A stretch of 64,000 nt of DNA from positions 652,954,468 to 653,018,467 of the forward strand of contig NC_081409.1 of assembly GCF_030272615.1 (NCBI RefSeq), read 5' to 3'. Source of the stretch: Cryptomeria japonica (Eukaryota > Streptophyta > Pinopsida > Cupressales > Cupressaceae). Under the pieces are notes generated by a model. It did not search any database. It was not told the origin of the DNA and saw only the letters and a list, made by a program, of their open reading frames with translations. Below, in pieces: positions 1 to 11,187 of the stretch (position 1 is the first letter of the stretch; every line of letters begins with the position of its first letter). The position numbers and the translations under genes were made by a program.

Positions 1-660
1 TTTTATTACATCCAACTGGTAACAACCAGGTTACAACATACTAACACCACAAGCTTGGTAGAATAGGTCACAACCGGGACCTTGAATCGAAAGATATATC
101 TTCTTGGCATAGTTTATCTATCCGATACTCTAATTGATTCTAATTGATTACATTATAAAGCATGATTACAAATATATATATATCGATCCAAAGGATCCAA
201 TCAGCCCAAAAGGATCAAAACCTGAAGAACAAGACCTAATGTGCAAAAATGAATAAGGTCAGCCTCCACCAAGAGATTACTACAAAAAATCCAAAGGATG
301 AAATGAAGAAGGTCAGCTAAATGCCAAAAAAACATCGAGATCAACGCTCAAGGCTCTGCAAACTTTGGAATGGGTTTCGATAGATCACCAGAATAGGTCT
401 TAGGTAGCCGATAACAAAGGAACAACCGGTAACAAGAAACTGTCATGGAAACTGGTAGCAATATCTTGTCGGTAAGTGATCCAAATGAGATGTGGTTTGA
501 AAGCGGGAAATCTGATCAAGTAGAATCCAACTCCACAGGATCTAGTGAGCCAAACCGGGACACACAAAAAGGAAAACTGAAACTGCAAACAAAAAACAAA
601 ACAGAAAAGAAAATGTTTTTTTTGGTTGATGCAAGATTGTTGTGAACCGGGGATGCTCCT
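1..660. repeat. Possible LTR fragment at the window edge
   Basis: No gene is seen. The stretch has repeated CCGGT/ACCGGTAA words and ends in a CCGGGGATGCTCCTACATCA phrase resembling the CTCTACATCA end of the gypsy LTR at 31128. No primer-binding site follows, so element type and boundaries are uncertain. Confidence 0.25.
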
Positions 661-1182
661 ACATCAATTATAATTTTTTGTCCATATTTTAAGTTTAATA
701 TATATACGCGTTTAAACATTCCAAAAATAAATGAAAATAGCTTGTGTTATAATTATGTGTTTTAAAGATTCATAAATGAAGCACACCAATCTTTTTTCCA
801 AGTTCATGCATTTGAAAGATTAGATTAAGGTAGTTTTCAGAGTTAAAAACACTAAAAAAATTATTTAAATTTATATATTTGAAGGTTTCAAAAATGGAAT
901 AATTCATGTGACATAAAGATAAAAAAATTCTTTTATATGATATTTATTCACTATATTACTCATATGCCAAAATGATAATTGAAACGAGTAGTATTTCATT
1001 ATATTTGGCCAAAATTTAAATTTTACAAAGTACTAAGTAGCACTAGGATATTACATAGAGTGAATGGATTCAAAAATTCAAAAATGACACAAATAGACCA
1101 AAACCCACTAAGCATTTAAAGGAATCAAAGAGAGTGACCAAAAGATAGTAAGAAAACAACACAAAGAGGACATTAATACATC
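661..1182. other. AT-rich intergenic DNA, no feature seen
   Basis: AT-rich sequence with no plausible coding frame, RNA gene or clear repeat that I could identify. Confidence 0.5.
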
Positions 1183-1666
1183 TCAAAGATGTCTTTGTTC
1201 TACAACAACTTGAACCATGAATTCGTCAATATACAACATGTTGTTGATGGGCTCAATCACAAGTAGCCTCTTTAATAATTGACACACCTTACATGATTTG
1301 TTGTGATGCATAGCTAGAGTATTTTGGTCAAAGCCTCTTAGGAACCAATACCAGCGCACACGAGCCTCGGTCTCAAGATATATTTTAATATCTTGTTTTA
1401 GAGTCACACAAACTCCAATTCATGCCACCTAAAAAATCCTCTTTGATAATTTCCTCACTCAATTATAAGATAGTATCCTTATCCTCACCTAATTTGAGAT
1501 GATATGTTACAAAGAGAAAGGACATGTATGTTTTAACTCTATATCTGGTTTTTGAAACCAAAAACTCATCTCCCATGATCCATTTAACTACTCGTATAAC
1601 CAAGTACATGTCAATTTTATAAGTCCGTTTCAAATGTCCATCTAAAATTGATCTTAGGAAGGCCAT
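1183..1666 (-). pseudogene. Unrecognised broken reading frame
   Basis: Two consecutive minus-strand frames (1666-1463, then 1407-1183) read like pieces of one ordinary protein rather than random translation. They have balanced composition and phrases such as VVKWIMGDEFLVSKTRYRVK and CKVCQLLKRLLVIEPINN. They are in different frames, so at least one frameshift separates them. I do not recognise a family. It could be a decayed transposon or host gene fragment, or a chance pairing of ORFs. Nothing nearby helps. Confidence 0.2.
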
Positions 1667-1959
1667 TTACCTCAAATCTGTTGTCAACCTAATTGGTGTG
1701 TCCATGACTAAAATGTTTTCCAAATACAAATAGGAAACTCTAGCTAGTTTTACATGTTTTGGCAAATGAAACCTTGAGAATTTGAAGTCAAAATAAATCA
1801 AGCTCACATGAGTGTAAACAACAAGAAAATATTTTATTGCATTAATTTAGTTTATTCAATTTGATAAATTGTTAAAAAAATAGATAGAAGTACATTAAGT
1901 TTGAAATGGTCAAGCCATAGTAAGCTAGAAATGAGGTAATTCACACAAGTTTCCATAAA

Positions 1960-2740
1960 TGACATGAGATTAGCCAAATCAATTCTCATACAACTTAACT
2001 AATTGAGAAAAGTGTCACCTTTCTATTGCACTGTGTAAGGATTTCATATCACAACTTTACGGAAGTGGTCCCACGTCAAAGTCTTGATGCTGCAAAAATA
2101 CTTGATGTGATTGGTATTTACTTGAGACATACTTGAAGTTGAGACTATTATTTGATGTGACTACTAAATTCACCTCTATAAAACTATAGCCTTGAAAATG
2201 GAAAAGAATTTGGTGGTGCCAATTTTTCCTTTTTATATTAATTTGTATTTTAATGCTATTTGTGAATTACAATAGAAAATAGATAATATTTAAAATTTAT
2301 ATTTACATAAACATTGTTAGATGATTGAATATCAAGGATGTACATCTAATTCCAAGCCAATACATTGCCACAACCAATTTCCTAAATAGCATCACTGAAA
2401 TTGAGACAAGTGTCACCTTTATATTACATCACACAATAATTGTATACAACAACTTTATGAAAGTGATCCCACCTCAAATTCACGATGTTGCAAAATTACT
2501 TGATGTGATTGTTATTCAATTGGCATGGACTTGAAGTTGAGACTATTATTTGATGTGACTATTGAATTGACCTCTGCTAGACTACAACCTTGCAAATAGA
2601 AAGGATTTTGGTAGTGCCAACCTTTCATTTTTATTATAATTTATGATTAATTGATGATATATGTAAATTGTGCTAGATAATAGATAATATTTAAAATTTA
2701 TATATACATGCACTATCAAATGATAAAATTTCAATTATGT
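1960..2740. repeat. Diverged tandem duplication, period about 397 bp
   Basis: Two consecutive copies are visible. AGTGTCACCTTT occurs near 2012 and again near 2409. In both copies it is followed in the same order by an ACTTGATGTGATTG phrase, TTGAAGTTGAGACTATTATT, a CCTTG(A/C)AAAT phrase and AGATAATATTTAAAATTTAT. The copies differ by many substitutions and small indels. No coding potential is seen. Confidence 0.7.
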
Positions 2741-3689
2741 AACGACTACTAAGGTGATTACTAAAGAAATGAATTTCATTTTACTTTTTACAAGTTAAAA
2801 GATAGTAAATCATGAAAAAAATTATTTTATTGCAAAAAATCATTTAATAGAATGCATAAATATATTCACATAAAACTTTATGAAAAGGTAATCATTTCTT
2901 TTTATTGCATTGAAATTTTAATACATTACATAGCATAAACAAAAAATACTAAAATTACCCACTTAGGAATCCTGTATCTGCCTCGCAAGCCTCAACTAGT
3001 CAACTACAAGAGGGAGAGCATCATCCAAGTGCTATTCTTCCAACCACAGACCAACAATCTCCTCCACACCTTCCTATTGGAAGTGGCCCTACCCTTGATG
3101 AGGAGTATACACAAAGGGACCTATCTCGATCCATCTGAGTACATGTGTTGTGTGCCACATATCTCATTCAGACCATACTACTATAGAATATCTTCTAAGT
3201 ATGACCAATTTGGAAGATCTATGTTCTCGTGACACTTGTGAACTAAATAGTTGCATGCAGTGACAAATGCAACACTTTGTCCAAAGTTTAATTTTTAAAA
3301 TATTCATAAGTTCACTCACCTCTTACTCGAGTTGGAGACTACTCTCATCCTAGGGTTTAGAAAGTTTTGACTCTTTATTCAAGACAAAAAAGCAGTCTTA
3401 AAACCAAACATGAAATTTATTAAAGTACACTATCTAACAGAATCCCTCTTTAATATCTTCAAACTAGGCTATGGGTTTACCACACTTAGTCCATACAGAC
3501 CTATACATAAGACTTCTTAATAATATAAATTATAAACATATAACTCTTTGTCTAGAACCCATTTGGCCAAATATTATTAATTGGACTAATGGTAACTTCT
3601 TGCATTATCTTGTAACTAGTAATTAGGCCATAAGTTATTGAGTATATACATATCTTAATTATACTATCATGATACTCTATTGAGTGGAA
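2741..3689. other. AT-rich DNA, no feature seen
   Basis: No supported gene. Short plus-strand ORFs near 3029-3232 have no recognisable motif. Around 3340-3370 the text resembles ordinary AT-rich nuclear sequence. Confidence 0.45.
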
Positions 3690-4740
3690 GGAAGAATCCG
3701 AGAGGTGCCAGAGGTCATAATTCGGTATGTGAAGCCGACCTAGTTCAAGGAAGGAACTGGGCTGGTTAACGGTCTTACCTCGCAGTAAAGGTACCTCTTC
3801 TAGATGTTTAAGGCACCTCTTCAATAACGGGAATAAAGCGGTCTTACTGGAGGAAAGCGATATTACTAGGAAGAAAAGGGAAGCCGATCTCAACCGCAGG
3901 TCGTGATTCGGGATGTGAAGCCCACTAAACGACAGGCAGGAGGGGGACTGTTAACGGTGTGATCTCGCAGTAAAGGCACCTAACTCTGCTTAACGCCAGG
4001 TGCTATCTCCTCTTTCACGCCTTATTATCTCTTATGAACGATGCTCTCCCAATGGCAGGAATTAGAGTGATTTCCCAACCTATTTCCCTAAATAATTGCC
4101 TCTAAACTGCTCTACCCCAATGGCAGGAATCTGGGTCTTCTAAAGTTGGCCTAGAAAGTAGTAGGGGTTAACTTTCCATCCTGATTGTTACAGCACACAC
4201 CTGAAACAAAACATCGATCAGGATAGAAACAAAGGCCATAGAATTTGAGGGGGCCTGGTGGGGTATAGCCCATAGAATTGTAGGGGGGGGCGAGAAACGG
4301 GTGATAAAGGTCTTTATAGTAGTTGAGGTTGGGAGGCAATATAGTTCGCTGGTTGTAGACTGAGCGTTAACCCGGAAGAAGCTGGAATGGGGCTAGAAGA
4401 ATGAAACTACCTTTAGGCAAGCCCGGCTGTCTTCCCGGTTACAGCAGCAGATCCGGTTTCTCTTGTTGATTGAAGGCCATCCAGGGGAGGGAAAGGAGTA
4501 GGATGGGAGGATAGGGGGTGTAGGACCATTCCTGATGCCTCCCTACCATTCTATAGGCCTACCATTCTATAGGGATCTCCGTCAACCGGCAGTTCGTTTA
4601 GCAACACCTTTAAACAAAGCGAGCCCTTTCTAATAGGGCCCAACGAATGGAGTGCTTTTTGAAGAGCTGGACAGTACATCTCCTATTTGTTTTCACCCCC
4701 AGGGCGGTAGACCTTCATTATCGAACCAGTTGTCAGTGAG
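3690..4740. other. Organelle-like (probable mitochondrial-derived) insert
   Basis: This block is clearly richer in G+C than its AT-rich flanks and has no long ORF. It holds two diverged direct repeats (about 3705-3795 and 3895-3975), each with a GTGAAGCC phrase, TTAACGGT and CTCGCAGTAAAGG(T/C)ACCT. A second pair contains CCCAATGGCAGGAAT (near 4050 and 4118). The base composition and phrases such as AATAGGGCCCAACGAATGG look like plant mitochondrial intergenic DNA transferred to the nucleus. That origin is inferred, not proven. It could instead be an unusual GC-rich repeat. Confidence 0.35.
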
Positions 4741-5320
4741 AAATCTGGTATTTATCCATTAAACAATAATTTTCTCTCCAAGGAGGAGAACAACTCTCAA
4801 GTTCTATAACTCTCATAGAATAATATATGCAGGTATATCTAGACATGCATAAGAAGGAAAATAGACACGATTACACATGCATATTGAGAGCTTCTATTCA
4901 TATGATAATACAATAATATCTAAACCAAAATTAGTTTTATCTATATTATCATACAAGCATTTCAATAAAAAGATGCATTTTCTATGCATATATAATGTGC
5001 AACTATATTATCAATCAAAATGAATAAAAATGACTTCCAAGAAGATGTAGAACATTCTTGGATAATGCTTCAAAAAAATTGAGACGAAAGAAGAAGAGAG
5101 CCTTAGAATTCTTCACAAAGTAAGCTCCTCCAATATCTCTCCCAAACTTCTTAAGTAGGCAAGACGAATGCAAAATCTCTCCTCTATCCTAACTATGAAA
5201 GAGAAAACACCAAACTAACTACTTTGCAAAACAAAGCTAATTCTCATTTCCTAAAATTTCCCCCAAGCACAAGTGTGTGCCTCCTCCAAAAAACACCCCT
5301 TTTTCTATGCTAAGGAGAAT
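4741..5320. other. AT-rich DNA, no feature seen
   Basis: No coding region or recognisable element. CTCTCCAAGGAGGAGA near 4776 is a short imperfect palindrome only. Confidence 0.45.
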
Positions 5321-5557
5321 AAATTATTTAGCTATGAAATCCTATCCATTCTCCATGAAAAGTTTAAAGTGTTCTTTTAACCATAATATGTGGGTTGGTT
5401 TAAATTGGAATATCCCCCACCACATGGTACTATTAAATAGGCTTATCAAAATAATTTTAAATGCCCACTCCCTAAAAAATTTGACCTCGTGGTGCTAGTA
5501 CAGGAGGGGGGGGCGGAGTTTAATAATTTTGTTTACCCATACTCCATGTGAGTAGGG
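5321..5557. repeat. Duplicated 237-bp segment, copy 1
   Basis: The segment starts AAATTATTTAGCTATGAAAT and ends GTGAGTAGGG. A near copy is found at 6091-6200 plus 7969-8097, interrupted by a LINE insertion. Both copies lie beside large TA/CA-rich microsatellites. From 5558 to 5849 the DNA has several CATGGTG/CATGGTA words and no gene. Confidence 0.8.
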
Positions 5558-5849
5558 CACACATGAAATAGTCCCCACTCTCATGTGACTAGGGTATGCC
5601 GATTTCATGGTGGGCACCCTTCCTCACACTACTACCAATTACATGGTATTTTCTACCTGCATTACTAGCACTAAAAATGTGGATAGTGATCCATCTCACC
5701 ATTACATGGTGATTGGTGGATTTTCCCAAACTAGCCCACCATGTGGGGTTCGACCAAGTCTCCCACTACATGGTGATAAAGACTTTTAAAATTCTCTTAA
5801 CAACCAATTCATAAATGTTTTGATTTCCATGTTAATAAATGATAAATAT

Positions 5850-5868
5850 ATATACATACATACATACA

Positions 5869-5900
<32 letters not shown>

Positions 5901-6052
5901 CATACATACATACATACATACATATACATATATGTATATAGATACATATACATATATGTATATATATATATATATATATATGTATATGTATGTATGTATG
6001 TATGCATGTATGTATATATGTATACATATATATATGTACATACATACATACA

Positions 6053-6083
<31 letters not shown>
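5850..6083. repeat. (TACA)n/(TATG)n microsatellite
   Basis: Long runs of TACA on the left, TATA/TATG in the middle and TACA again on the right make an imperfect, largely self-complementary array. ORFs in all frames (Tyr/Ile/Cys/Val repeats) are artefacts of the repeat. Confidence 0.95.
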
Positions 6084-6086
<3 letters not shown>

Positions 6087-6187
6087 GAAGAAATTATTTA
6101 GCTATGAAATCCAGTCCATTCTCCATGAAAAGTTCAAAGTTTGTTCTTTTAACCATAATATGTGGGTTGGTTTAAACTGGAATATCC

Positions 6188-7968
6188 CCCACATGGTACT
6201 GGTTTTGATTAAAAAAGCAGTGTTAAAGAGGGCGCTAACCCTTTACAAAGACAAAGGCTATCAAAATTAAAAAGACCAAGCAGGGGAGCAAATCCCAAAA
6301 GAACAAAGTCGGATAGGCCAAACTGACCTATCAAACCATCAACAACCCAACCCAAATCAAGAGTGGGGAGAAAAACCTAGAACTTGACCAGGGGGGCTTG
6401 GGAAAGGGGGTTAGATTTTCCTTTCCACCTATGACAAACAACCATCTAGGAAACACTATCATTAGGAACTTTCAAAGAAGAATCAAGAGGGGAAGACCTT
6501 GCAGGGTCACTGCCAGATTGCTGATGCAGAGTTACAATAGGCTGTTGCAGTGGAGCAACAACAAGAGAACAAACGCCAGGAGCAGAGTGAAGGTGAGGAG
6601 CAGGAGCAACAGGTGCAGGAACCAAGGGGGAAGGGTCCTCCACAATAGTAACATCAACCAGGCCTTCATCAACAGTAAGGGGCACCTCATCATGAGATGA
6701 TTCAACCGAAATAGAATCTGAAGCATTAATCATCAAGTGGTCTTCCGTAGCATCTTTCCACCAAGTAGCAACACCTGTGCAATGAGAGAGAGAATAGTCA
6801 GAAGCAAGGTGACCCATTGAGAAGCACCTTCGACAATGAAAAGGGAGGCACTCATAATCTAGTAGTTGGATCCAAGGCCTATCTCCAACCATAAGAACCA
6901 CATCCCTAGGGAGGGCCAGAGATATGTCAACATCAATTAAAAGGTGAGAAAAGGTAGAATGACCCATGGAGAACGTGGCATCATAAACCTTCAAGAAGTT
7001 TCTAATGGAGTTACCGATGGCCTCAAAATAAGAATGTTCCCAAAAATGGAGGGGGAGATTGGGGAGGCAGACCCAAACTGGATGAACAAATAGGAATTTC
7101 GTAAGGGGGTTTAAGGAAGGATTCTAGGGCTTGATAGAGAGGGAGGGATCCCCCCAAGTCCAAAGCTTACCCAAAATCAAATCACACTCATGAGTAGAGG
7201 TAAAGGAGGCAACAAAAAACCCCTTAGCACAAGGGAAAATCTCAATGCCATAAGAAACAAGGGACTTCCAAGAATTACTCACCCAGCGATGAAGGTTCAG
7301 GAGGGAAGGCCAAAACCTAGTAAATCTACAAAACAGAGCGCTACGTTGATAGAAATCAACATTCTCCATAACCTCTCAGCCACAAACCATAAAAGCAGAG
7401 GTCTTGGCACAAGTGAGAGGACGAACTCCCTTAGAAGTCTGGGCAGCATATTTAGTCACATGGGCAAAGCTACGCTTTCCAGCAAAGGGCCTAGGAGATC
7501 ATCTTCACCCTGAGCATCACCCGCAACAACAACAAGGGCCTCCAAATCCAAAACTGGGTCAGAGACACCAGCCATGGGGGACCCAGCCTGAAACCCTTGC
7601 GTAGAGGGCATGTGTGAAGACATAAGAGAGCCTCCGTTAGCAAACATAGGAGGAGGGAGATCAGAAAACCGCACACCTTGCAGACCACCGATGACAAATG
7701 TAGAGGGATGAGATGAAGCATCCACATCACCCACCAAGGAGGAGACAAGGCCCCCGACAAGGGATGCCGGGAGAGAGTCTAGTGAAGTTGAGGGCCACAA
7801 AGATCCACCACCAGGTATGTCCACTATAGCATTGCCACTACCCATGGCCATGACAACAACAGAAGGAGCACCCAACATAGGGTCCAACGTTGCAAGGGAG
7901 TCATTGTGAGGGGATTTCAAAATTGCCTGCACAGGAGATATTGCGGGAGAAATTTCCCACATGGTACT
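6188..7968 (-). mobile_element. ORF1-only LINE (L1-type) with 13-bp target duplication
   Basis: A 1755-bp insertion (6201-7955) is flanked by perfect copies of CCCACATGGTACT (6188-6200 and 7956-7968). It reads on the minus strand. After a degenerate ORF1 (to 6446) only about 245 bp remain before the 3' end. The end lies in text like CTCTTTAACACTGCTTTTTT followed by AATCAAAACC, with no proper poly(A). There is no endonuclease or reverse transcriptase (ORF2). The duplication and the intact empty-site copy at 5321-5557 show a genuine target-primed insertion. It is therefore either a non-autonomous, ORF2-less LINE, or an element that lost ORF2 by internal deletion after insertion. Confidence 0.8.
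6446..7955 (-). pseudogene. LINE ORF1 (DUF4283 plus CCHC knuckle), broken
   Basis: The N-terminal part (7955-7456) is a low-complexity Ser/Pro/Gly/Val segment with a RFSDLPPPMFANGG phrase of the kind seen in plant L1 ORF1 proteins. A frameshift between 7456 and 7369 leads to the DUF4283 RNA-binding region (7369 to about 6900), with phrases such as SALFCRFTRFWP, HPVWVCLPNLPLHFW and ISLALPRDVVL. The CCHC-like knuckle follows (FHCRRCFSMGHLASD, about 6845-6800), then an acidic, Pro-rich tail to a stop at 6446. One in-frame TAG near 7124 interrupts the DUF4283 region where family members usually have Trp. The family protein binds LINE RNA as a ribonucleoprotein. This copy is not functional as it stands. 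Its start codon cannot be fixed because the 5' end is truncated or mutated. Confidence 0.75.
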
Positions 7969-8093
7969 ATTAAATAGGCTTGTCAAAATAATTTTAAATG
8001 CCCACTCCCTAGAAAAATTGACCTCATGGTGTTAGTACAGGAGGGGAGGGGGGGACAATTTAATAATTTTGTTTATCGATACTCTGTGTGAGT

Positions 8094-8097
<4 letters not shown>

Positions 8098-8179
<82 letters not shown>

Positions 8180-8582
8180 GTATATATGTATGTATATATA
8201 TGTATAGATATGTGCATACATATACATATACATATGCATATACATGTGTATATACATATATGTATATGTATATGTATATGTATATATATAACATGTATAT
8301 GTCTATAAATATATATACATATATATGTATATATATATACATGTATGTATATATATATATATACATGTATGTATGTATATATATATAGATACATGTATAT
8401 ATACATGTATGTATGTATATATACATACATACATGTATCTATATATATATACATACATACATGTATATATATATATATACATACATGTGTATATATATAT
8501 ATATACATACATACATGTATATATATATATACATACATGTATATATATATACATATATATGTATATATGTATATATATATGT
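8098..8582. repeat. (TA)n and TATG/TACA compound microsatellite
   Basis: It begins as about 70 bp of pure TA repeat (8098-8167), then alternates TATG, TACA and TA blocks with repeated ACATGTAT units. It abuts duplicated copy 2, as the 5850-6083 microsatellite abuts that copy's left edge. All ORFs within are repeat artefacts. Confidence 0.95.
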
Positions 8583-9555
8583 AATGGTAAAAAATTAGGG
8601 TTTCCACTATAGAAGGAAGAAACCACTAGTTTTGTGACTTAGGGAGAATTACATTAAATGAGGGATGTAAACCTAATAGATCTAGTTACAAACCAGCAAG
8701 GCTAAGGGTTGAGAATTCTATTAGATTTACTAGGGGTTCGGATTGAATTGCCCTCTTTTAAGTTGAATTGTAAAAATGCTAAAATTAGGGTAAATGTGCT
8801 AGAATTCATGTAGAAATGTATGAACAATAAGCTACAATCGTTAGATCTAGACATGAACTTGGATCTGAGGATTGTAAGAGGATTCACATTTGTTCCCAGA
8901 AGGAGCTTTTGATTTGTCGAGACCGTTGTTATGGTCGCTCTAGTCCTCCACACTTTTTGCACTCCAATGTGGGATCGATTTATCTCTGTAAATAAAGTTT
9001 ATCCTGAAGATCATAGCTCCATTCCTACACATAGTAGAGAAGGGAAATAGGTTGGAAATAGGGGTTTTCCTTAGGTCAAACTCCAATTTTGGAATTAAAC
9101 ATGAAATAGAAATGAAATATGACTGAATTACAGAATTGGAAATGTTCTCCTTTTGAGGGAGATGCTAAATAATGATTGAAACATAAGTGCTATACCTCCT
9201 TGTGAAGTTTTGTTTGTCTACACATGAAATTAGGGTTTCATGAAGTCTTCAATAACATATAACATTAATGCCAACTCCAATGCTTGAATATTGACTTTAA
9301 CTTTGCTCCAATGCTTGAAGGAAGATTGATTGCTTTCTTGCTTGAACTTGAATTATTGATTGCTTGATGTTGAATTTATTTTCTTGTGTGTGGATGATCA
9401 AATGAGAGGGGTAGGCATCCTTTTATACTTCCCTATTGAAAAACAATTTATTTTTTTGACATGAGTTGACACAAAGTTGTAATTCCCGCTCACATTTTAT
9501 GACTATTAAGGGACCTAAATTTGGGTCCTAATTATGAGGAACAGGGCGTTGGGCG
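8583..9555 (-). repeat. LTR-like fragment (minus orientation)
   Basis: No coding region is present. Read on the minus strand it has promoter-like structure: an AGTATAAAAGGATGCC TATA box (plus about 9413-9430) followed by a leader-like region, and an end in CCCTAATTTTTTACCA at 8583. This resembles an LTR whose internal region is gone, replaced by the microsatellite on one side and a copia fragment on the other. Boundaries are approximate. Confidence 0.35.
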
Positions 9556-11082
9556 CTCTATATTTGTAGAAGAGGCATTAGGTATGAATGATGCATAATC
9601 CTAGAAGATTTCTATGGAAGAAGAAATCGCATCTTTGAAAAACAATAATACACGGAATCTCGTACTATTGCCTAAAGGACAAAATCCTGTTGGTTGTAAA
9701 TGGGTGTTCAAGAAAAATATTGGTTCAGATGGAAGTATTGAGAAGTATAAATCAAGGTTGGTTGCATAAGGCTAAGTTCTTAGGTTGAGGGTGTTGATTA
9801 TGGTGAGATATTTTCTCTTGTTACAAAAATTACATCCATGATATTTTTCCTTTCTATTGCTGCTACTTATGATTTAGAGGTTGAGCAAATGGATGTGAAA
9901 ACTACTTTCCTTCATGGTGATTTGGAGGATATTTATTTGACACAGCCAAATCACTATATGGTGAAAGGTAAAAGTAATTTCGTCTGTAATTTAAAGAAAT
10001 CTTTGTATGGCCTCAAATAGAGTCCTAGGATGTGGTACCAAAAATTTGATACATATGTGTTGAGTTTGGGATTTGAGAGTTCTAAATCAGATCACTATGT
10101 TTATTATAAATTTGATGGTGATGATTTCCTGTACATTGTATTGTATGTTGATGATATGTTATTCATTGGTAAAGAGAAAGGTATGATTTCAGAACTAAAG
10201 TCTCAACTCACTGCTAAATTTGAAATGAAAGATCTTGGTACTGCAAAGCACATTCTTGGGATGGAAATTAGAAGAGATAGAGTGGACAAAAATCAATGGC
10301 TAGGCTAGAGTAAGTATGTGAATTCAGTATTATAGAGGTTTAACATGTAGGATTGTAGACCATTATGTGTTCCTTTTGCAGTTGGAACAAAATTATCTTC
10401 TTCAGATTGTCCTACATCCCCTTTGAAGATGGAAGACATGCGCAAAGTACCTTACCAGAGTGCAGTTGGAAGTTTGATGTATGCTATGGTCTGTACTAGA
10501 CCAGACATTGCCCAAGCAGTGGGAGTTTTTTCTAGATGTATGTCTAATCTTGGTAGAGTTCATTGGGATGCAGTCAAAAGAGTCTTCAGATATTTAAAGG
10601 GCACCTCAGAGTATTCTTTGTGTTATCATGGTAATTTGGTTGGAGACATGACTTCCCTTGATATTCATGGTTATATGGATTCAGATTGGTTAGGTGATAT
10701 TGATAGAAGAAGATCCACCAGTGCTTATGTGTTTACTTTATTTGGTGGTGCAATTAGTTAGATGAGTAAGCGATAGGCTGTGGTTGCTTTGTCCACTACT
10801 AAAGAAGAGTATATGACATATACTCATGTTTGTAAAGAAGTCATTTGGCTTAAGAGACTATGTTCAGATATTGGAATAAAACAAGATACAATAGCAGTTT
10901 ATTATGACAGTCAAAGTGCGATCTGCCTAGCTAAGAACCCAACATTTCATTCCCAGACCAAACATATTGATGTTCAGTATCATTTTATCAAAGATATGGT
11001 CAAAGACGGTAGGGTGAATCTGGTTAAGGTAGAAAATCTGATGAATTTTGTAGATTATTTCACTAAGGTTGTGAGAACATAG
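9556..11082 (+). pseudogene. Ty1/copia reverse transcriptase-RNase H, stop-ridden
   Basis: The recognisable order is an RT start (MEEEIASLKNNNTRNLV, VGCKWVFKKNIGSDG), the palm motif QMDVKTTFLHGDLE, NLKKSLYGLK followed by a stop and SPRMWY, the catalytic LYVDDML (about 10142-10162), and EMKDLGTAKHILGMEI. RNase H follows with RPDIAQAVGVFSRCMSN, RVFRYLKGTSEYSL, DSDWLGDIDRRRSTSAYVF, a VVALSTTKEEY phrase and QTKHIDVQYHFIKD. In-frame stops lie at about 9766, 10018, 10306, 10333, 10348, 10759 and 10774. All but the first are TAG, mostly where the family has Gln or Trp. No frameshift is needed from about 9838 to 11082. The copy is dead as it stands but well preserved between the stops. Confidence 0.92.
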
Positions 11083-11187
11083 AAGTTTAGATGGTGTTCA
11101 GATTCTATGGGCCTCATGGCCCGTAACAATTAATTTATTGTGTTGATACTCCCTTTGGTCTTGCAAGGTGTTCGACAACTGGGAGAA

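Larger units (their letters stand above)
6091..8097. repeat. Duplicated segment, copy 2, split by a LINE
   Basis: The left part (6091-6200) and right part (7969-8097) together reproduce copy 1 at 5321-5557. They are interrupted by the LINE at 6201-7955 and its target-site duplication. The intact copy 1 serves as the empty-site reference for the insertion. Confidence 0.8.

Noticed and set aside
3552-3893. Minus-strand 113-codon ORF in the organelle-like block
   Set aside because: No recognisable motif, and it spans the boundary between AT-rich DNA and the GC-richer block.
5786-6175. Multiple ORFs rich in Tyr, Ile, His, Cys, Val and Met on both strands
   Set aside because: They are translations of the TACA/TATG microsatellite in all frames, with no coding signal.
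6398-7604. Plus-strand Arg/Gln-rich ORFs across the LINE
   Set aside because: Antisense of ORF1; the minus strand carries the recognisable DUF4283 and knuckle.
8032-8626. Several long Tyr/Ile/Met-rich ORFs, one of 191 codons
   Set aside because: Artefact of the TA/TACA compound microsatellite.
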